This document shows, in pieces, positions 1 to 12,208 of a stretch of 64,000 nt of DNA. Numbering within the stretch: the first letter of the stretch is position 1; each line of letters opens with the position of its first letter. The stretch covers positions 62,001 through 126,000 of the forward strand of contig JACEFZ010013563.1 in NCBI GenBank assembly GCA_014155875.1, written 5' to 3'. The notes beneath the pieces are model-generated. The model had not been told where the DNA came from, did not search any database, and worked only from the letters and a program-made list of their open reading frames with translations. This DNA comes from Cepaea nemoralis. Taxonomy: Eukaryota; Mollusca; Gastropoda; Stylommatophora; Helicidae. A program made the translations under genes and the position numbers.

Positions 1-1601
1 TGCTGTCGCTTGTCGTCTCTGGGGGGACAGTAGAATCAACAAGCACACTTCAACTTCCCTTTTTCCAATGTTGGGTCTATTGCCAGACCTTTGTCTACAC
101 ACCCCCGTTCCGGTCTTCTATTCACTATCTCTCTATTATCGTAATGTCATACCCCTCTTCACTTTCCTTCAGAACATACCCACACAACACTGTCCTCCAA
201 TAAATACTAACATTATTTATTGTATAAAAAGTGTCATGGGTGTGTATAGAGTGTATCACATTTTCATCACGCAACGGCATTATATTGTCACCACAGCACA
301 TAACTGTTTTACTCTCACCCAGTGTAGTTTCTCTTTGACTGATGATGATTATGTCTTCACAATATCCTTAACTTTTGAAATAAAATGTATTTTCACAACA
401 GCGTGTTTTTTATATGTAATGTCTTTCCGGGTGAAATGTCCAATGTTATAAATGTTTTTTTTTTTTTTTTTTTAATCCAGGGAATGTTTACTCATCCGAT
501 ATAAGTAATGAATTATTGTCTACGAATGTAGGACTAATCACAACCCTGCGTATATATTACACTGACACACTGTTTGTATTAAAGTCCAAGAATGTTCTAT
601 TCCTCAGAGGAAAAGTTCTGGTATTACAGTTTGTTTGTATTTATCTTATGGTCATGTGAACCATATTTCTAGTCCGTTCTATGTAGAGTTGACATATCTT
701 CTGCTGTCAGTATCCTATCTGGACAGATTTATTATGCCGTTACTTTTAGAACTGGTTGACCTTAGGGTTGATACAAGACTTAAATCTTGAGTATATTTAT
801 CACTGCACTCAACTATGGTAATTTCTTTCTTTTTATGGGTGTAGCTATTATAATTTCCAGTGTAGTGGAATTCAGCTGAGTTCAGTGGAGTTCCGTGGAG
901 TTCCGTGTAACCTTATGACTATCCTCGGCTGAATCGGGAATACATATGCACATTAAGTACAGATGTTCGTTGCCTTCAATCGACGCGGAACATCTTAAAT
1001 CCCTTTTCTACTAGCTCCAGAATAATTCAACACTTTCTGTCCTGGAAGACTCGTAGCACACACTAAATTAAACTTGAATATCCAGACCATTTATACTTTG
1101 GCTCTGTATAATTTCACTGGCACAGTCCATCAGATATCTCCCTGTCCTCTTCACCAGTCTTTTGATTTTATACAACAACAACTGAAATTCTCCTGTGATA
1201 AACGGTCATTTCGGGACATCAATGATTATCCACTCTTTTCTTCGGACCACGGACATTTGTTTCCGATACTTCAAAAGACATCTGATAGTTTTTATCGTAA
1301 CTACGTCTTCGTTGTTCAAAGGGTTGTGAAACGGCATGATCGTGACTCTCGGTTTCCCAATTCAAAGGTTTGTGAAATTGTTTTATCATGATTCCCTCTC
1401 CGTTGTTCAAAGGGTTTAAGATCGTCGTTTTCTGTCGCCTGTCTCCCAACAAACACTCGGAATCTGTTTTGATCTTGGAGTCAATAAAAGATCGCTTGTT
1501 TTCCTGATCTAAAGGTCAATAACTTTTCATCCTCGTAAAATATAAGCAATTTTATGTTTTTATATATCATGGGATCGTTAACCTGTCAGTATTCTGTGAC
1601 A
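1..1601. other. No recognisable gene
   Basis: AT-rich DNA. A 127-codon open frame at 68-451 has no family resemblance and biased composition, so it is not called. There is a T-run near 459-474. Around 1310-1430 a short phrase (gttgttcaaagggtt) recurs in a degenerate duplication. I see no RNA gene or promoter that I can defend. Confidence 0.5.
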
Positions 1602-2300
1602 AATGCAGTCACTAGACAGTTTAGACCTGCGGTTGTCAACCGGTGGTGAATTCACTCCCCCACCCCCGGCGGGGGAGGAGGGGGGGGGGAGATTAAGATT
1701 ATTTCAAGATCGCATTAATGCAAGAACTGATTACTTTATATCCTTTTTACTTGCATACTTTACGGTGCTGTACTTCTCGCCCTTATGAAATTCATTTTAT
1801 AACGTAAAATGACCTGCAAATCCCTTTTTATATAGACGTCTAGACTTGTTCTACTGTAGTATGTGTTATTAAAGCTTCCTTCTTTACGTATACTGTGAAG
1901 GGGCTGGGGGATGGAGGAATTTATAGGGGGGGGGGGGGATACGAAGGGGAGGGGGTGTGATATTCTTAACAAATGGTGAAGGGGTGCATTGGCCAAAATC
2001 GTTTGAGAACCACTGATTTAGACACTGTCAACTAGAACCATACCGAAAATAAAAAGAATGTAAAAACCAAAGAAATTACCGAACATCACAAGACAAGGGA
2101 AAATGAACAAGCAGAACAAGAAGAAAAACAAGTACTAGACGAATAGGACACATACAGCATACCAGACACTCTCTTCGTAGACACCGACACAATTGAAGAG
2201 AACGAAGATCAAGAAGATCCACTTGCATAAACATCTGTAATTGCGAAACTTGCTAGCCTTGACGTGACCTTCGTGGGAAAACAACTTGCTGTGCGAAGAC
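1602..2300 (+). mobile_element. Tx1/L1-like LINE ORF1 3' fragment, split by hAT-like element
   Basis: Bases 1602-1626 and 2016-2300 match the ORF1 3' region of the LINE copy at 58520-58780, including the stretch before its stop and the following tgctgtgcgaa. The coding frame is broken. The fragment is interrupted by the hAT-like insertion at 1627-2015 and ends at about 2296, where the (GACA)n tract of the next repeat begins. The comparison is by eye within this window. It is a dead remnant with no expected function. Confidence 0.7.
1627..2015. mobile_element. Nonautonomous hAT-like DNA transposon (389 bp)
   Basis: The right end, read inward, is cagtggttctcaaac, a typical hAT/Charlie-type terminal sequence. 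The left end, ctgcggttgtcaacc, is an imperfect counterpart. The flanks are 8-bp near-identical duplications, gtttagac (1619-1626) and atttagac (2016-2023), matching the 8-bp TSD expected of hAT elements. The interior is C/G-run rich with no transposase frame, so mobilisation would have needed an enzyme from elsewhere. Insertion into a LINE ORF1 fragment gives a clean before/after comparison with 58520-58545. Confidence 0.7.
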
Positions 2301-2360
2301 AGACAGACAGACAGACAGACAGACAGGCAGGCAGGCAGGCTGCCAGACAGACAGAGAGAC

Positions 2361-2410
<50 letters not shown>
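2300..2410. repeat. (GACA)n microsatellite
   Basis: Tetranucleotide array with GGCA and GAGA interruptions. It lies directly at the 3' tail of the repeat core at 2411-2590 (minus strand), so it looks like an expanded element tail. Apparent Cys-Leu-Ser-Val proteins here are artefacts of the repeat. Confidence 0.95.
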
Positions 2411-2411
<1 letters not shown>

Positions 2412-2590
2412 ACATACGAACGAACGAACTTTATTTTCAAAGGGTCACAAATTTGACACGTAGGCCCGTCTTACATTCAGCCCTTCCAATCACTAATCTT
2501 TCGTTCATCAACTGTGCATGTTACGTTCACATAGGGAAAACAAAACATTGTTAAGTGGATTTTGTAACATAAACAATGCATGTTACCGTG
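2411..2590 (-). mobile_element. Short repeat core with TTCG tail, copy 1
   Basis: An inverted homologue lies at 62560-62735. On the minus strand it ends with an AATAAA motif followed by a few TTCG units and then (CTGT)n. The other side is bounded by CA-rich DNA (GT-rich in element orientation). Two readings fit: a LINE 3' end with a simple-repeat tail, or a microsatellite-bearing Helentron-derived element of the mini-me/pearl kind. No coding frame is present. Confidence 0.65.
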
Positions 2591-2599
2591 TTATGAGAC

Positions 2600-3425
<826 letters not shown>

Positions 3426-3685
3426 AAGTAAAATGACTAGACACATCTTTCAAGCTGAAATATACACATGTTTGCACAGTAATGTCAATTGTCTACCACG
3501 GTAATTTTAAATGGACTAACATGTCTTTCTGTTTGCACAAAACTGGCCTATGTAGATTGATCATTATGGCTTCTGCAAACTTTAACAAGCGACTATTTTG
3601 TGTGTTAAACACACACTCCAATCAAGTTCACACTTCATACTATACATGTTCAGACACACACTCCCATCAAGTTCGCACTTCATAG
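3426..3685. other. Unassigned, with a short direct repeat
   Basis: No gene seen. Two near-identical copies of a phrase of about 30 bp (acacactcc-atcaagttc-cacttcata) lie at about 3607-3640 and 3655-3685. Confidence 0.5.
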
Positions 3686-3845
3686 GATACCAGTTTTTCT
3701 CCATAATCTCGTATACTCTCGTGGGTAACGTGATGACGGTGAGAATCAGCAGTGGTTCGAATCGCATCGGTAACTTAAGGGGTATGTGAGCCGGCCGCTC
3801 AGAAAGCAATGGCAAACTACTGAGAGTAATCTTGCCAAGAAATCA
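3686..3845 (+). mobile_element. SINE-B (tRNA-derived), 5' portion, split by LINE
   Basis: Contains a Pol III B-box-like ggttcgaatcg and the shared SINE-B body (gccggccgctcagaaagcaa). The remainder of the same SINE resumes at 7832 after the RTE insertion. Its 5' end looks truncated relative to the copy at 11921-12187, where an A-box-like tggccgagggg is visible. No protein product. Confidence 0.8.
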
Positions 3846-6800
3846 TTTTTTCCATTGGCACCTTGCCGTCTTGACAGACGATAGTTTGTGCTTTAAAAAG
3901 GAATAATAACTTTTAACAATGGCGGTAGCGAGTGTGACTGATAAGGCCAATTTGCGCTGTAAATGTCCGTTCACAGTGGGTGCATCTGAACACGTGGTCA
4001 TTTCCACCATCATGCACCATCTTACGTCTCAAACGCTTGGTGTGTGACTTGTCTGCAATAATTTTCTCCTTTGACTTTATTCCATTTCTGATATTTGCCC
4101 TCCATGCAACACGTTCAGCGGCGACTTGCTCCCAATGTGCATTATCAATGCCTCTATCAATCATGTCCCGCTTACACACATCTTTGTATCGTAGTAGAGG
4201 CCGACCCTGAGATCTCTTACCCATCTGTAATTCACCAAATAAGATATCCTTTGGTATTCTACCATCATCCATCCTCCTAAGATGTCCTATCCATCTAAGT
4301 CTACGAAGACTGAGCATGGAATAAACTGTCACACAACCTGATCTTTCCAATACTTCAGTATTTGTGATTTTGTCTTGCCACTTAATACCAAGAATTCTTC
4401 GCAAACACCGCATATGAAAGCTGTTTAAATTGTTCTCTAGGTGTGAGTAAGGTGTCCAGGTTTCACTGCCATAGAGAAGAGTACTAAGGACACAGGCTTG
4501 ATAGACAAGGACTTTTGTTTTGGCAGTAAGCTTCCTGTTCTCCCAGACTCTTTTTCTTAACCTGTTCATTGATGTTGCTGCCTTACCAATCCGGATATTG
4601 ATTTCCTGATCTAGGGATAATTTGCTATTAACCACTGATCCTAGATATGTAAAATGGTCTACTATCTCTAGTTCAGCGTCGTCAATAAAGATTGATGGTA
4701 CCCCATGTGCACCTTGTGACATAATCTGTGTCTTCTTTTTGCTAATTGTTAAACCAAATTCAGAACAAGCATTGGAGAATGCAGATAGTAGACATTGCAA
4801 TTCTTCCTCAGAGTGGGTCGTAACTGCAGCATCATCTGCAAATAGCAACTCTCTGATCAGTACCCTCCTAATTTTGGTCTTAGCCTTCAATCTCTGAGCA
4901 TTGTAGAGGCCGCCATCTGAGCGTGAGTGAATGTATATACCACCATCCTGATCACGAAATGCATATTTCAGTAGAAGTGAAAAGTATATTCCAAAGAGGG
5001 TGGGAGCTAGTACACAACCTTGCTTAACTCCACTCTTGATTTCAAATTCTTCAGAAGTTGCACCATCAAACTTGATTATACCCTTCATGCCTGTGTGGAA
5101 CGATTCCACAATGGACAGAAGAGTTGGTGGGCAGCCAATCTTCTTTAGTGCCTTGAACAGACCCTCACGACTGACCAAATCAAATGCCTTTGTGAGGTCG
5201 ATGAAGGCAATAAACAGTGGTTGATTCTGTTCACGGCATTTTTCTTGCATTTGTCGCAATGAGAATATCATATCAGTGGTAGACCGGTTCTGTCGAAAGC
5301 CACACTGTGATTCGGGATAGACTTGATCTCCTAGGACTTGAAGTCTGCGCAGAACAATTCTGGCAAATACTTTTCCAACAATACACAGAAGTGAGATACC
5401 CCTATAGTTGTTGCAGTCGCTCCGATCGCCCTTGTTCTTGTACAGTGTTATGATGCTTGAATCTTTGAAATCCTGTGGGATTTGTCCTTCACGCCAGCAT
5501 AGCTCTATTAGCTGGTGGATCTGTATAGTGAGTGTGTCTTGCCCACTCCTGATAACCTCTATTGGAATCCCATCCTTACCTGGAGCCTTGCCAGTTGCAA
5601 GTTCATTTATAGCACACTTAACTTCTGTTATGGTGGGAAGTGTGTCCAGGTGGTCAAGAGTTGGTAGAGCCTCTATGGCGTTGAGGGCATCATCCGCTAG
5701 TTTGGTCTCACTTGAGTAAAGCTCCAAATAGTGCTCTACCCATCTGTCCATCTGCCGTTTCTTGTCAGTGATGATTTCTCCAGTCAAGGTTTTCAATGGT
5801 GCACTTCTTTTGATCACTGGACCACAGGCTTTCTTTATTTCTTCATACATGCTTCTTATGTCTCCCTTATCACTTGCGATTTGAATGGACTCACATAACT
5901 TGATCCAATAATCATTTGCACACTGCCTGGCAGCCTTTTGCACATCCTTCCTAGCTTGCCTTAACTCACTCAGAGTGTTACGCGTTGGTCTTTCCTTGTT
6001 TCTTAAGAGAGCTTTCTTCTTCTTATCAATCAAGGGCTGCAGAGTCTCGCTGTTGGCCGCAAACCAGTCCTGCCTCTTATGATCGACAGTGCCGTAAACC
6101 CCTACGGCAGTTTTATAAAGAGTTTCCTTAATTTGACCCCACTTTTCATTTACTGTACAATTTTCTGGTGTATCAGTGAAAGCGTCTTCAAGTTGCTGTT
6201 GAAACTGAAAGCACTTTTCAGGATCATGAGTGTTAATAATATTAATCCTGGGGCTAGATTTATGTTTAGCTGTGTAGATTCTCTTTGGTCTCAGTCTAAC
6301 CCTTGCAACAACTAAAGAATGATCCGTATCACAGTCAGCACTGTGGTAACTACGAGTCAATGATATATGGTTCAGATGTTGTCTCCGTGTGATGATGAAG
6401 TCCAGCTGGTGCCAATGGCCGGATCTTGGATGTTTCCATGTGACCTTATGCATCTCTTTTGTTTTAAAAATAGAGTTTGTAATACATAGGTCATTACTGG
6501 TGCAATGCTCCAGCAGCCTTTGCCCATTTTCATTCATGCGACCGATGTTGTATTTTCCAAGGCACACTGGCCATGAACTCGAGTCCTTGCCCACACGAGC
6601 ATTGAAATCACCGAGCACATAAATGTAGTCAGATTTTGGAACTGCCTTGATCACGGAGTCTAACTCCTCATAGAACAAATCCTTCACATCATCAGAGGAA
6701 TCGAGTGTCGGTGGATATGCAGTAATAATGGTGGCAAACCCACAAGAGGTTGCCAAGCGCAGGGAAAATAGTCTTTCATTTTCTCCTGCTTGAATTTCAA

Positions 6801-7820
6801 TCATTCCCAGTAGCGAATTCTTCACTGCAAAGCCCACACCGTGTTGCCTTTTTTCTGCCTGCCCTCTACCCTTCCAGAAAAAGGTGTAGTTGTTTTCCCT
6901 GAGTGACCCTTCCTCAGCGAGGCGAGTCTCCTGCAGGCCAGCAATATCAATGTTAAGACGATTGAGTTCGGCATCAATCACAGCCGTTTTTCTCACATTG
7001 TCAATATTGGTCAAGTCAGTGGAAAATCCTGGACACATGGTTCTCACGTTCCAGGTTGCAAGTCGTAGCTTGAGGTTTCTATTTTTAGTTTTGTTTGTAC
7101 TTGGTGCATTGGTTTTACAGCCTGCGATTCAGATTTTGTCCTAGCCCCAATCACCCATTGAAGCAGGCAGGCTGTGGCGGATCAGCACCCAATTGGCTGG
7201 GGGCTGCCCAGCTTGAGGCGGGCGGTAGCTGATCAGTGACACCTATAGGTGTCTCCCACCGTCAGAGGCAACGCGTGGCGCCCCATGTCTACGCCAACTG
7301 ACAAGGACTTATAACCCGTAACAGTTGCCTCTCGCTTTGATTCCGAGACCAGTTAAGACCAGGGATGGAGTTATTGCCTCTCCATAGCACAAAGCCTGGG
7401 CTAAAATATAGAGATCATGTGTTGCCCATGCAGCATGATCCCTCTCTCGGCCTGCCTAGTTTACTCCAGAGGAAAGGTAACACCCCTACATCTGGAACAA
7501 GACAAGCTGCAGAAGCTGCCGGATCAGCAAAGCAATGCTCTAACTGTCCGCCTGTCGGAGCTTCGATCCTAGACCAGTCGCCAACCAAGGCTTAGGGCCT
7601 GGTCTGCCCTGCCATGACAATTTTGTCTTTAGCTTGCATTTCCTCGCACCAGGGTAAGGCTTGTACCCTCCCAATTGCGCTCTTCCGCCCGAAGCCGTTG
7701 GCACAATGTGGGGTGTCGGGTGTGGTAAGCGCCGCCCAACGTTCGGCGCTAACAGATACCAGGTAGTACCGTCTACTGTTATACGGTAGCTCAGTCATAT
7801 CTGACTAAGACCTGACTGGT
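3846..7820 (-). mobile_element. Full-length RTE-like non-LTR retrotransposon with 11-bp TSD
   Basis: About 3.98 kb bounded by a perfect direct repeat, ccaagaaatca, at 3835-3845 and 7821-7831. The minus-strand 3' end has a short A-run (plus-strand tttttt at 3846-3851), as expected for target-primed insertion. About 690 bp of 5' leader (7129-7820) precedes the open frame. It sits inside a SINE-B copy whose halves rejoin exactly across the TSD. Related truncated copies lie at 11313-12208 and 21691-21880. Assignment to RTE rests on domain style (APE endonuclease, RT, no RNase H) rather than a phylogeny. Confidence 0.9.
3913..7128 (-). CDS. RTE-like endonuclease-reverse transcriptase polyprotein
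   Basis: A single undisrupted frame of about 1,070 codons. An N-terminal AP-like endonuclease carries GLQETR, a GDFNARVG motif and a later D-x-D-H region. The RT has APGKDGIP, KAFD, GCVLAPTLF and the catalytic FADD at 4832-4843. A C-terminal domain with GSETWT and LRRILGIKW follows, then a final C2H2-type finger (CTHC...H...H) just before the stop. The enzyme would nick target DNA and copy its own RNA there. The first ATG is at 7038, but the conserved endonuclease segment TWNVRTM begins upstream of it. The frame is open back to a TGA at 7129-7131 with no other ATG, so initiation may be non-AUG or the start may have been lost. Confidence 0.9.
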   Translation of the reverse strand: MAGCKTNAPSTNKTKNRNLKLRLATWNVRTMCPGFSTDLTNIDNVRKTAVIDAELNRLNIDIAGLQETRLAEEGSLRENNYTFFWKGRGQAEKRQHGVGFAVKNSLLGMIEIQAGENERLFSLRLATSCGFATIITAYPPTLDSSDDVKDLFYEELDSVIKAVPKSDYIYVLGDFNARVGKDSSSWPVCLGKYNIGRMNENGQRLLEHCTSNDLCITNSIFKTKEMHKVTWKHPRSGHWHQLDFIITRRQHLNHISLTRSYHSADCDTDHSLVVARVRLRPKRIYTAKHKSSPRINIINTHDPEKCFQFQQQLEDAFTDTPENCTVNEKWGQIKETLYKTAVGVYGTVDHKRQDWFAANSETLQPLIDKKKKALLRNKERPTRNTLSELRQARKDVQKAARQCANDYWIKLCESIQIASDKGDIRSMYEEIKKACGPVIKRSAPLKTLTGEIITDKKRQMDRWVEHYLELYSSETKLADDALNAIEALPTLDHLDTLPTITEVKCAINELATGKAPGKDGIPIEVIRSGQDTLTIQIHQLIELCWREGQIPQDFKDSSIITLYKNKGDRSDCNNYRGISLLCIVGKVFARIVLRRLQVLGDQVYPESQCGFRQNRSTTDMIFSLRQMQEKCREQNQPLFIAFIDLTKAFDLVSREGLFKALKKIGCPPTLLSIVESFHTGMKGIIKFDGATSEEFEIKSGVKQGCVLAPTLFGIYFSLLLKYAFRDQDGGIYIHSRSDGGLYNAQRLKAKTKIRRVLIRELLFADDAAVTTHSEEELQCLLSAFSNACSEFGLTISKKKTQIMSQGAHGVPSIFIDDAELEIVDHFTYLGSVVNSKLSLDQEINIRIGKAATSMNRLRKRVWENRKLTAKTKVLVYQACVLSTLLYGSETWTPYSHLENNLNSFHMRCLRRILGIKWQDKITNTEVLERSGCVTVYSMLSLRRLRWIGHLRRMDDGRIPKDILFGELQMGKRSQGRPLLRYKDVCKRDMIDRGIDNAHWEQVAAERVAWRANIRNGIKSKEKIIADKSHTKRLRRKMVHDGGNDHVFRCTHCERTFTAQIGLISHTRYRHC

Positions 7821-7831
7821 CCAAGAAATCA

Positions 7832-7885
7832 ACATACAGCTGAAAGATGCTGGTGTTGACAGCGATGTCCTGTAAAGGATATGCA
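7832..7885 (+). mobile_element. SINE-B, 3' portion
   Basis: Resumes the SINE interrupted at 3845 with the family phrase acatacagctgaaagatgct and ends near a gatatgcaaaac segment. The same tail phrase is seen at 37260-37325 and 57310-57355. Bases 7821-7831 are the RTE target-site duplication. Confidence 0.75.
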
Positions 7886-8121
7886 AAACACAAAAAATCC
7901 GATATGTTGAGTACTAAGACTAAAACATGAGTGTCTTAGACCTAAGCATGTTGTGATATATGATGCGTGTTCGTCGGTGTTAACGTTAGTTTCCTGTATG
8001 AGTATAAAATCGGGTTTATATATTTGTATGAGTGAAATAAGTTGATTAATTTTGGATCTTATACCCCGAATGTTAATACTCATTATTTTAATTTCCACTG
8101 CCATTTTTGTTGTAATATAAG
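7886..8121 (-). pseudogene. Tx1/L1-like LINE endonuclease N-terminal fragment
   Basis: The minus-strand frame encodes an endonuclease start of the same family as 33683-34147: INIRGIRSK, then PDFILIQETN, then ITTCLGLRHSCFSL. After about 90 residues it runs into the SINE-B tail at 7885, so only the first part of the APE domain remains. ORF1 of the same element continues beyond the SINE-A insertion, at 8619-9357. Confidence 0.8.
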
Positions 8122-8135
8122 AAACGGTTGAGTAT

Positions 8136-8604
8136 TGGGGGCGGGGGGGGGGGGGTGGCAATTGAGAATATTGAGAATTGAGTATATATTGTATATTGGG
8201 GGGCTGAGTGGTCTCGACGTATGGTGTCCGCCTCGAGTGCTGGAGGTCCCGGGTTCAGGCCCGGTGAGGACCGGGATTCATTTTTTTTAAATCCACCTGG
8301 ACTTCCAGTAATAAAATTCCCCCTGGTCCCTGGGTAGTGAGATCGGACGCCCGTGTGCATTGTTGCGCACGTAAAATATCCCTTGGCAGTTGGAAATCGA
8401 AAAAGAGTAGCCTAACGGCGCCGCCCAGGCAAAATTTCGAGTTAAAAATCTACCCAAAGTATTTCAGGATCCTCGCCGATGCAACGGAGTTAGTGCATTG
8501 AGCTGAGTTTCTCCAGACTCAGGTTTGAGTCAGGAGGAAAACGGAGCACTTATGGGCTTAAACCGTGTGCCGTGATGTTGATCCAACGACTAAACGACTA
8601 AACT
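8136..8604 (+). mobile_element. SINE-A (tRNA-derived), copy 1, 14-bp TSD
   Basis: Flanked by a perfect 14-bp duplication, aaacggttgagtat, at 8122-8135 and 8605-8618. A tRNA-like head begins near 8199 with A-box-like tggtctcgacg and B-box ggttcaggccc (8252-8262). A shared body follows, including gcgcacgtaaaatatccctt, then a short tail of cgactaaa units. About 60 bp of G-rich and A/T-rich DNA precede the head inside the TSD, an unexplained 5' extension. Homologous copy at 45226-45625. Confidence 0.85.
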
Positions 8605-8618
8605 AAACGGTTGAGTAT

Positions 8619-9357
8619 AATTTTGTTTCTTGTTTCAAACTGTCTGTATACATGTTATCATTTCTGGAGATATTCAGTAGATTCCTTCGCCGGGCTTGAA
8701 ATATCTAAGTCAATAACGAGGCATGGAGAAGAATCTGACAGGTTTCTTTGTCGTGGTGGTGTGTTAATATTATCACTGTCTCTTCCGGTCATGGTACTGG
8801 TCGTTATCTGTTCAGTATAATTACTTACACATTTCTTTTTGTTTGACCTGTGCGCTTCAGGCGGTGTAGGGTAGTCGTGGTTGTTGAGGGGCGTCAGCAT
8901 GGTAACAGGTATTTGGCGGGCTGGAGGTGTCGAGCTCTCCCCGTCAGACAGGCTCTTGGTTGAGCGTCCCCTTTTCCGACTGACCAGCTGGACACCGTCT
9001 TCACCCTCCTTACTATGTTGATCTGTCTGGGAGTTCCAAGTGACTTTTTGTGCCAATCTAGGTCCCTTCTGGGTTTGTACTTTGGCCGGACATTTATTAC
9101 TCCAGTGGGAGTCCTCCCCACAGACTGTACTCGCCGTACGGCGCCCCGGGAACTGTGATCAAGAGACGGTGTAGCTTGTCTTCTACCCCGTCCAACTCCA
9201 TGTCCACGTAATGTGGCAGAGGTTCTTTCGGGTTGCACAGAAGTAACCACTTGTCCGTGATGTTTTTAAGTTTATGCACTTCCGCATTTATATCTCCCGA
9301 AATATCCGCAGCTATTTGCTTCTGATGTGGTTGACATGGGAAGACTATTCCGTACAC
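8619..9357 (-). pseudogene. Tx1/L1-like LINE ORF1 remnant
   Basis: Two or three minus-strand frames together resemble the ORF1 at 34226-34956. An N-terminal part holds KWLLLCNP and LLITVPG (compare KWGALCNP and LITMPG there), followed by a Ser/Thr/Arg-rich linker (MAQKVTWNSQ...). Frames change near 9100-9250, so it is not translatable. The zinc knuckle of the family is not evident in this copy. Confidence 0.65.
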
Positions 9358-9610
9358 TTTTATAACATTATAAAAGTAATATTGTTAAATTGTTTGTCTT
9401 ATAGAATTCATCAAAACACATTTTTATCTGGCTTGTAAAAGGCCACACACAAAAATATTGTTAAATTTTTTTTTTCATGTTTAACTTATGATACTGAATT
9501 TATTTGCATGAATTTTATAATAAATACAAAAAACCATTTCCACAGAAGAGGCGGCAGTAATAGCTACACAACAACCAGTCCACTGCAAGCGTCGACTTCT
9601 GGCCCCATTA
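9358..9610. other. AT-rich spacer, nothing recognised
   Basis: No frame or repeat beyond A/T runs. Confidence 0.5.
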
Positions 9611-10735
9611 CACCAGTCTCTAGTCTGTGTCACAAAGTCTACCTCATCTACACCAGTCTCTAGTCTGTGTCACAAAGTCTACCTCATCTACACCAGTCTC
9701 TAGTCTGTGTCACAAAGTCTACCTCATCTACACCAGTCTCTAGTCTGTGTCACAAAGTCTACCTCATCTACACCAGTCTCTAGTCTGTGTCACAAAGTCT
9801 ACCTCATCTACACCAGTCTCTAGTCTGTGTCACAAAGTCTACCTCATCTACACCAGTCTCTAGTCTGTGTCACAAAGTCTACCTCATCTACACCAGTCTC
9901 TAGTCTGTGTCACAAAGTCTACCTCATCTACACCAGTCTCTAGTCTGTGTCACAAAGTCTACCTCATCTACACCAGTCTCTAGTCTGTGTCACAAAGTCT
10001 ACCTCATCTACACCAGTCTCTAGTCTGTGTCACAAAGTACTACCTCATCTACACCAGTCTCTAGTCTGTGTCACAAAGTCTACCTCATCTACACCAGTCT
10101 CTAGTCTGTGTCACAAAGTCTACCTCATCTACACCAGTCTCTAGTCTGTGTCACAAAGTCTACCTCATCTACACCAGTCTCTAGTCTGTGTCACAAAGTC
10201 TACCTCATCTACACCAGTCTCTAGTCTGTGTCACAAAGACTACCTCATCTACACCAGTCTCTAGTCTGTGTCACAAAGTCTACCTCATCTACACCAGTCT
10301 CTAGTCTGTGTCACAAAGACTACCTCATCTACACCAGTCTCTAGTCTGTGTCACAAAGTACTACCTCATCTACACCAGTCTCTAGTCTGTGTCACAAAGT
10401 CTACCTCATCTACACCAGTCTCTAGTCTGTGTCACAAAGTCTACCTCATCTACACCAGTCTCTAGTCTGTGTCACAAAGTACTACCTCATCTACACCAGT
10501 CTCTAGTCTGTGTCACAAAGACTACCTCATCTACACCAGTCTCTAGTCTGTGTCACAAAGTCTACCTCATCTACACCAGTCTCTAGTCTGTGTCACAAAG
10601 ACTACCTCATCTACACCAGTCTCTAGTCTGTGTCACAAAGTCTACCTCATCTACACCAGTCTCTAGTCTGTGTCACAAAGTCTACCTCATCTACACCAGT
10701 CTCTAGTCTGTGTCACAAAGACTACCTCATCTACA
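9611..10735. repeat. 40-bp minisatellite, about 28 units
   Basis: Tandem 40-bp unit containing ccagtctctagtctgtgtca. Three variants occur just after cacaaag: tctacc (40 bp), tactacc (41 bp) and actacc. The left half is nearly uniform, while the right half mixes all three, suggesting directional homogenisation. It lies 3' of the ATP synthase c pseudogene. Short frames inside are periodic artefacts. Confidence 0.97.
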
Positions 10736-10956
10736 TCAAATTTTTGTGCAGTTATATAAAATTACTCCCAATTTACCCGATTTTCCCCAGGTAAATGAGC
10801 TGAAAAATTCACGCAAATACTCTTGTTGCCTAAAGCACCATTCTTTCAAAGCATGAACAAGATATTATTGTACTTTGTTACACACACCATTACATGTGGT
10901 ATCCTTTGTTAAAACTACATGAAATAATATATGTATCTAGATCTGTGGCTAGTGTG

Positions 10957-11920
<964 letters not shown>

Positions 11921-12187
11921 TTTTTTTGTTCTGTTTTTTTTTGTTTTTTTTTCCCGCGTTTCCATCCTGACTCAGGATATTGCGGTCAACACCAGCATCT
12001 TTCAGCTGTATGTTGATTCCTAGGCTAGATTACGCTCATCAGCACGCCACGACTTTCTGAGCGACCGGCTCCATACTCTCATAAGTCACTTTTGCGATTC
12101 GAACCACTGCTAATTCTCGTCGCGTCACGTGACGAGAGTATTTGGGGTTAGCGGAGAAAGCTGGTAACCCCTCGGCCACGGAGCCGG
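11921..12187 (-). mobile_element. SINE-B full-length copy, 13-bp TSD
   Basis: Flanked by ctcttggcgtgag at 11908-11920 and 12188-12200. On the minus strand it starts with a tRNA-Ser/Leu-like head (A-box-like tggccgagggg near 12168-12178; B-box ggttcgaatc at 12096-12105), passes through the family body, and ends in an A-rich tail (plus-strand T-run 11921-11952). At 267 bp it is the best reference copy in the window for this family. Confidence 0.9.
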
Positions 12188-12208
12188 CTCTTGGCGTGAG
12201 TAAGTGTC

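Noticed and set aside
68..451. 127-codon frame near the window start
   Set aside because: No recognisable motif, AT-driven composition, no context.
8199..8275. tRNA gene
   Set aside because: The A/B-box-bearing heads here, at 45232-45307 and near 12096-12178 belong to SINEs with TSDs and do not give a clean cloverleaf by eye.
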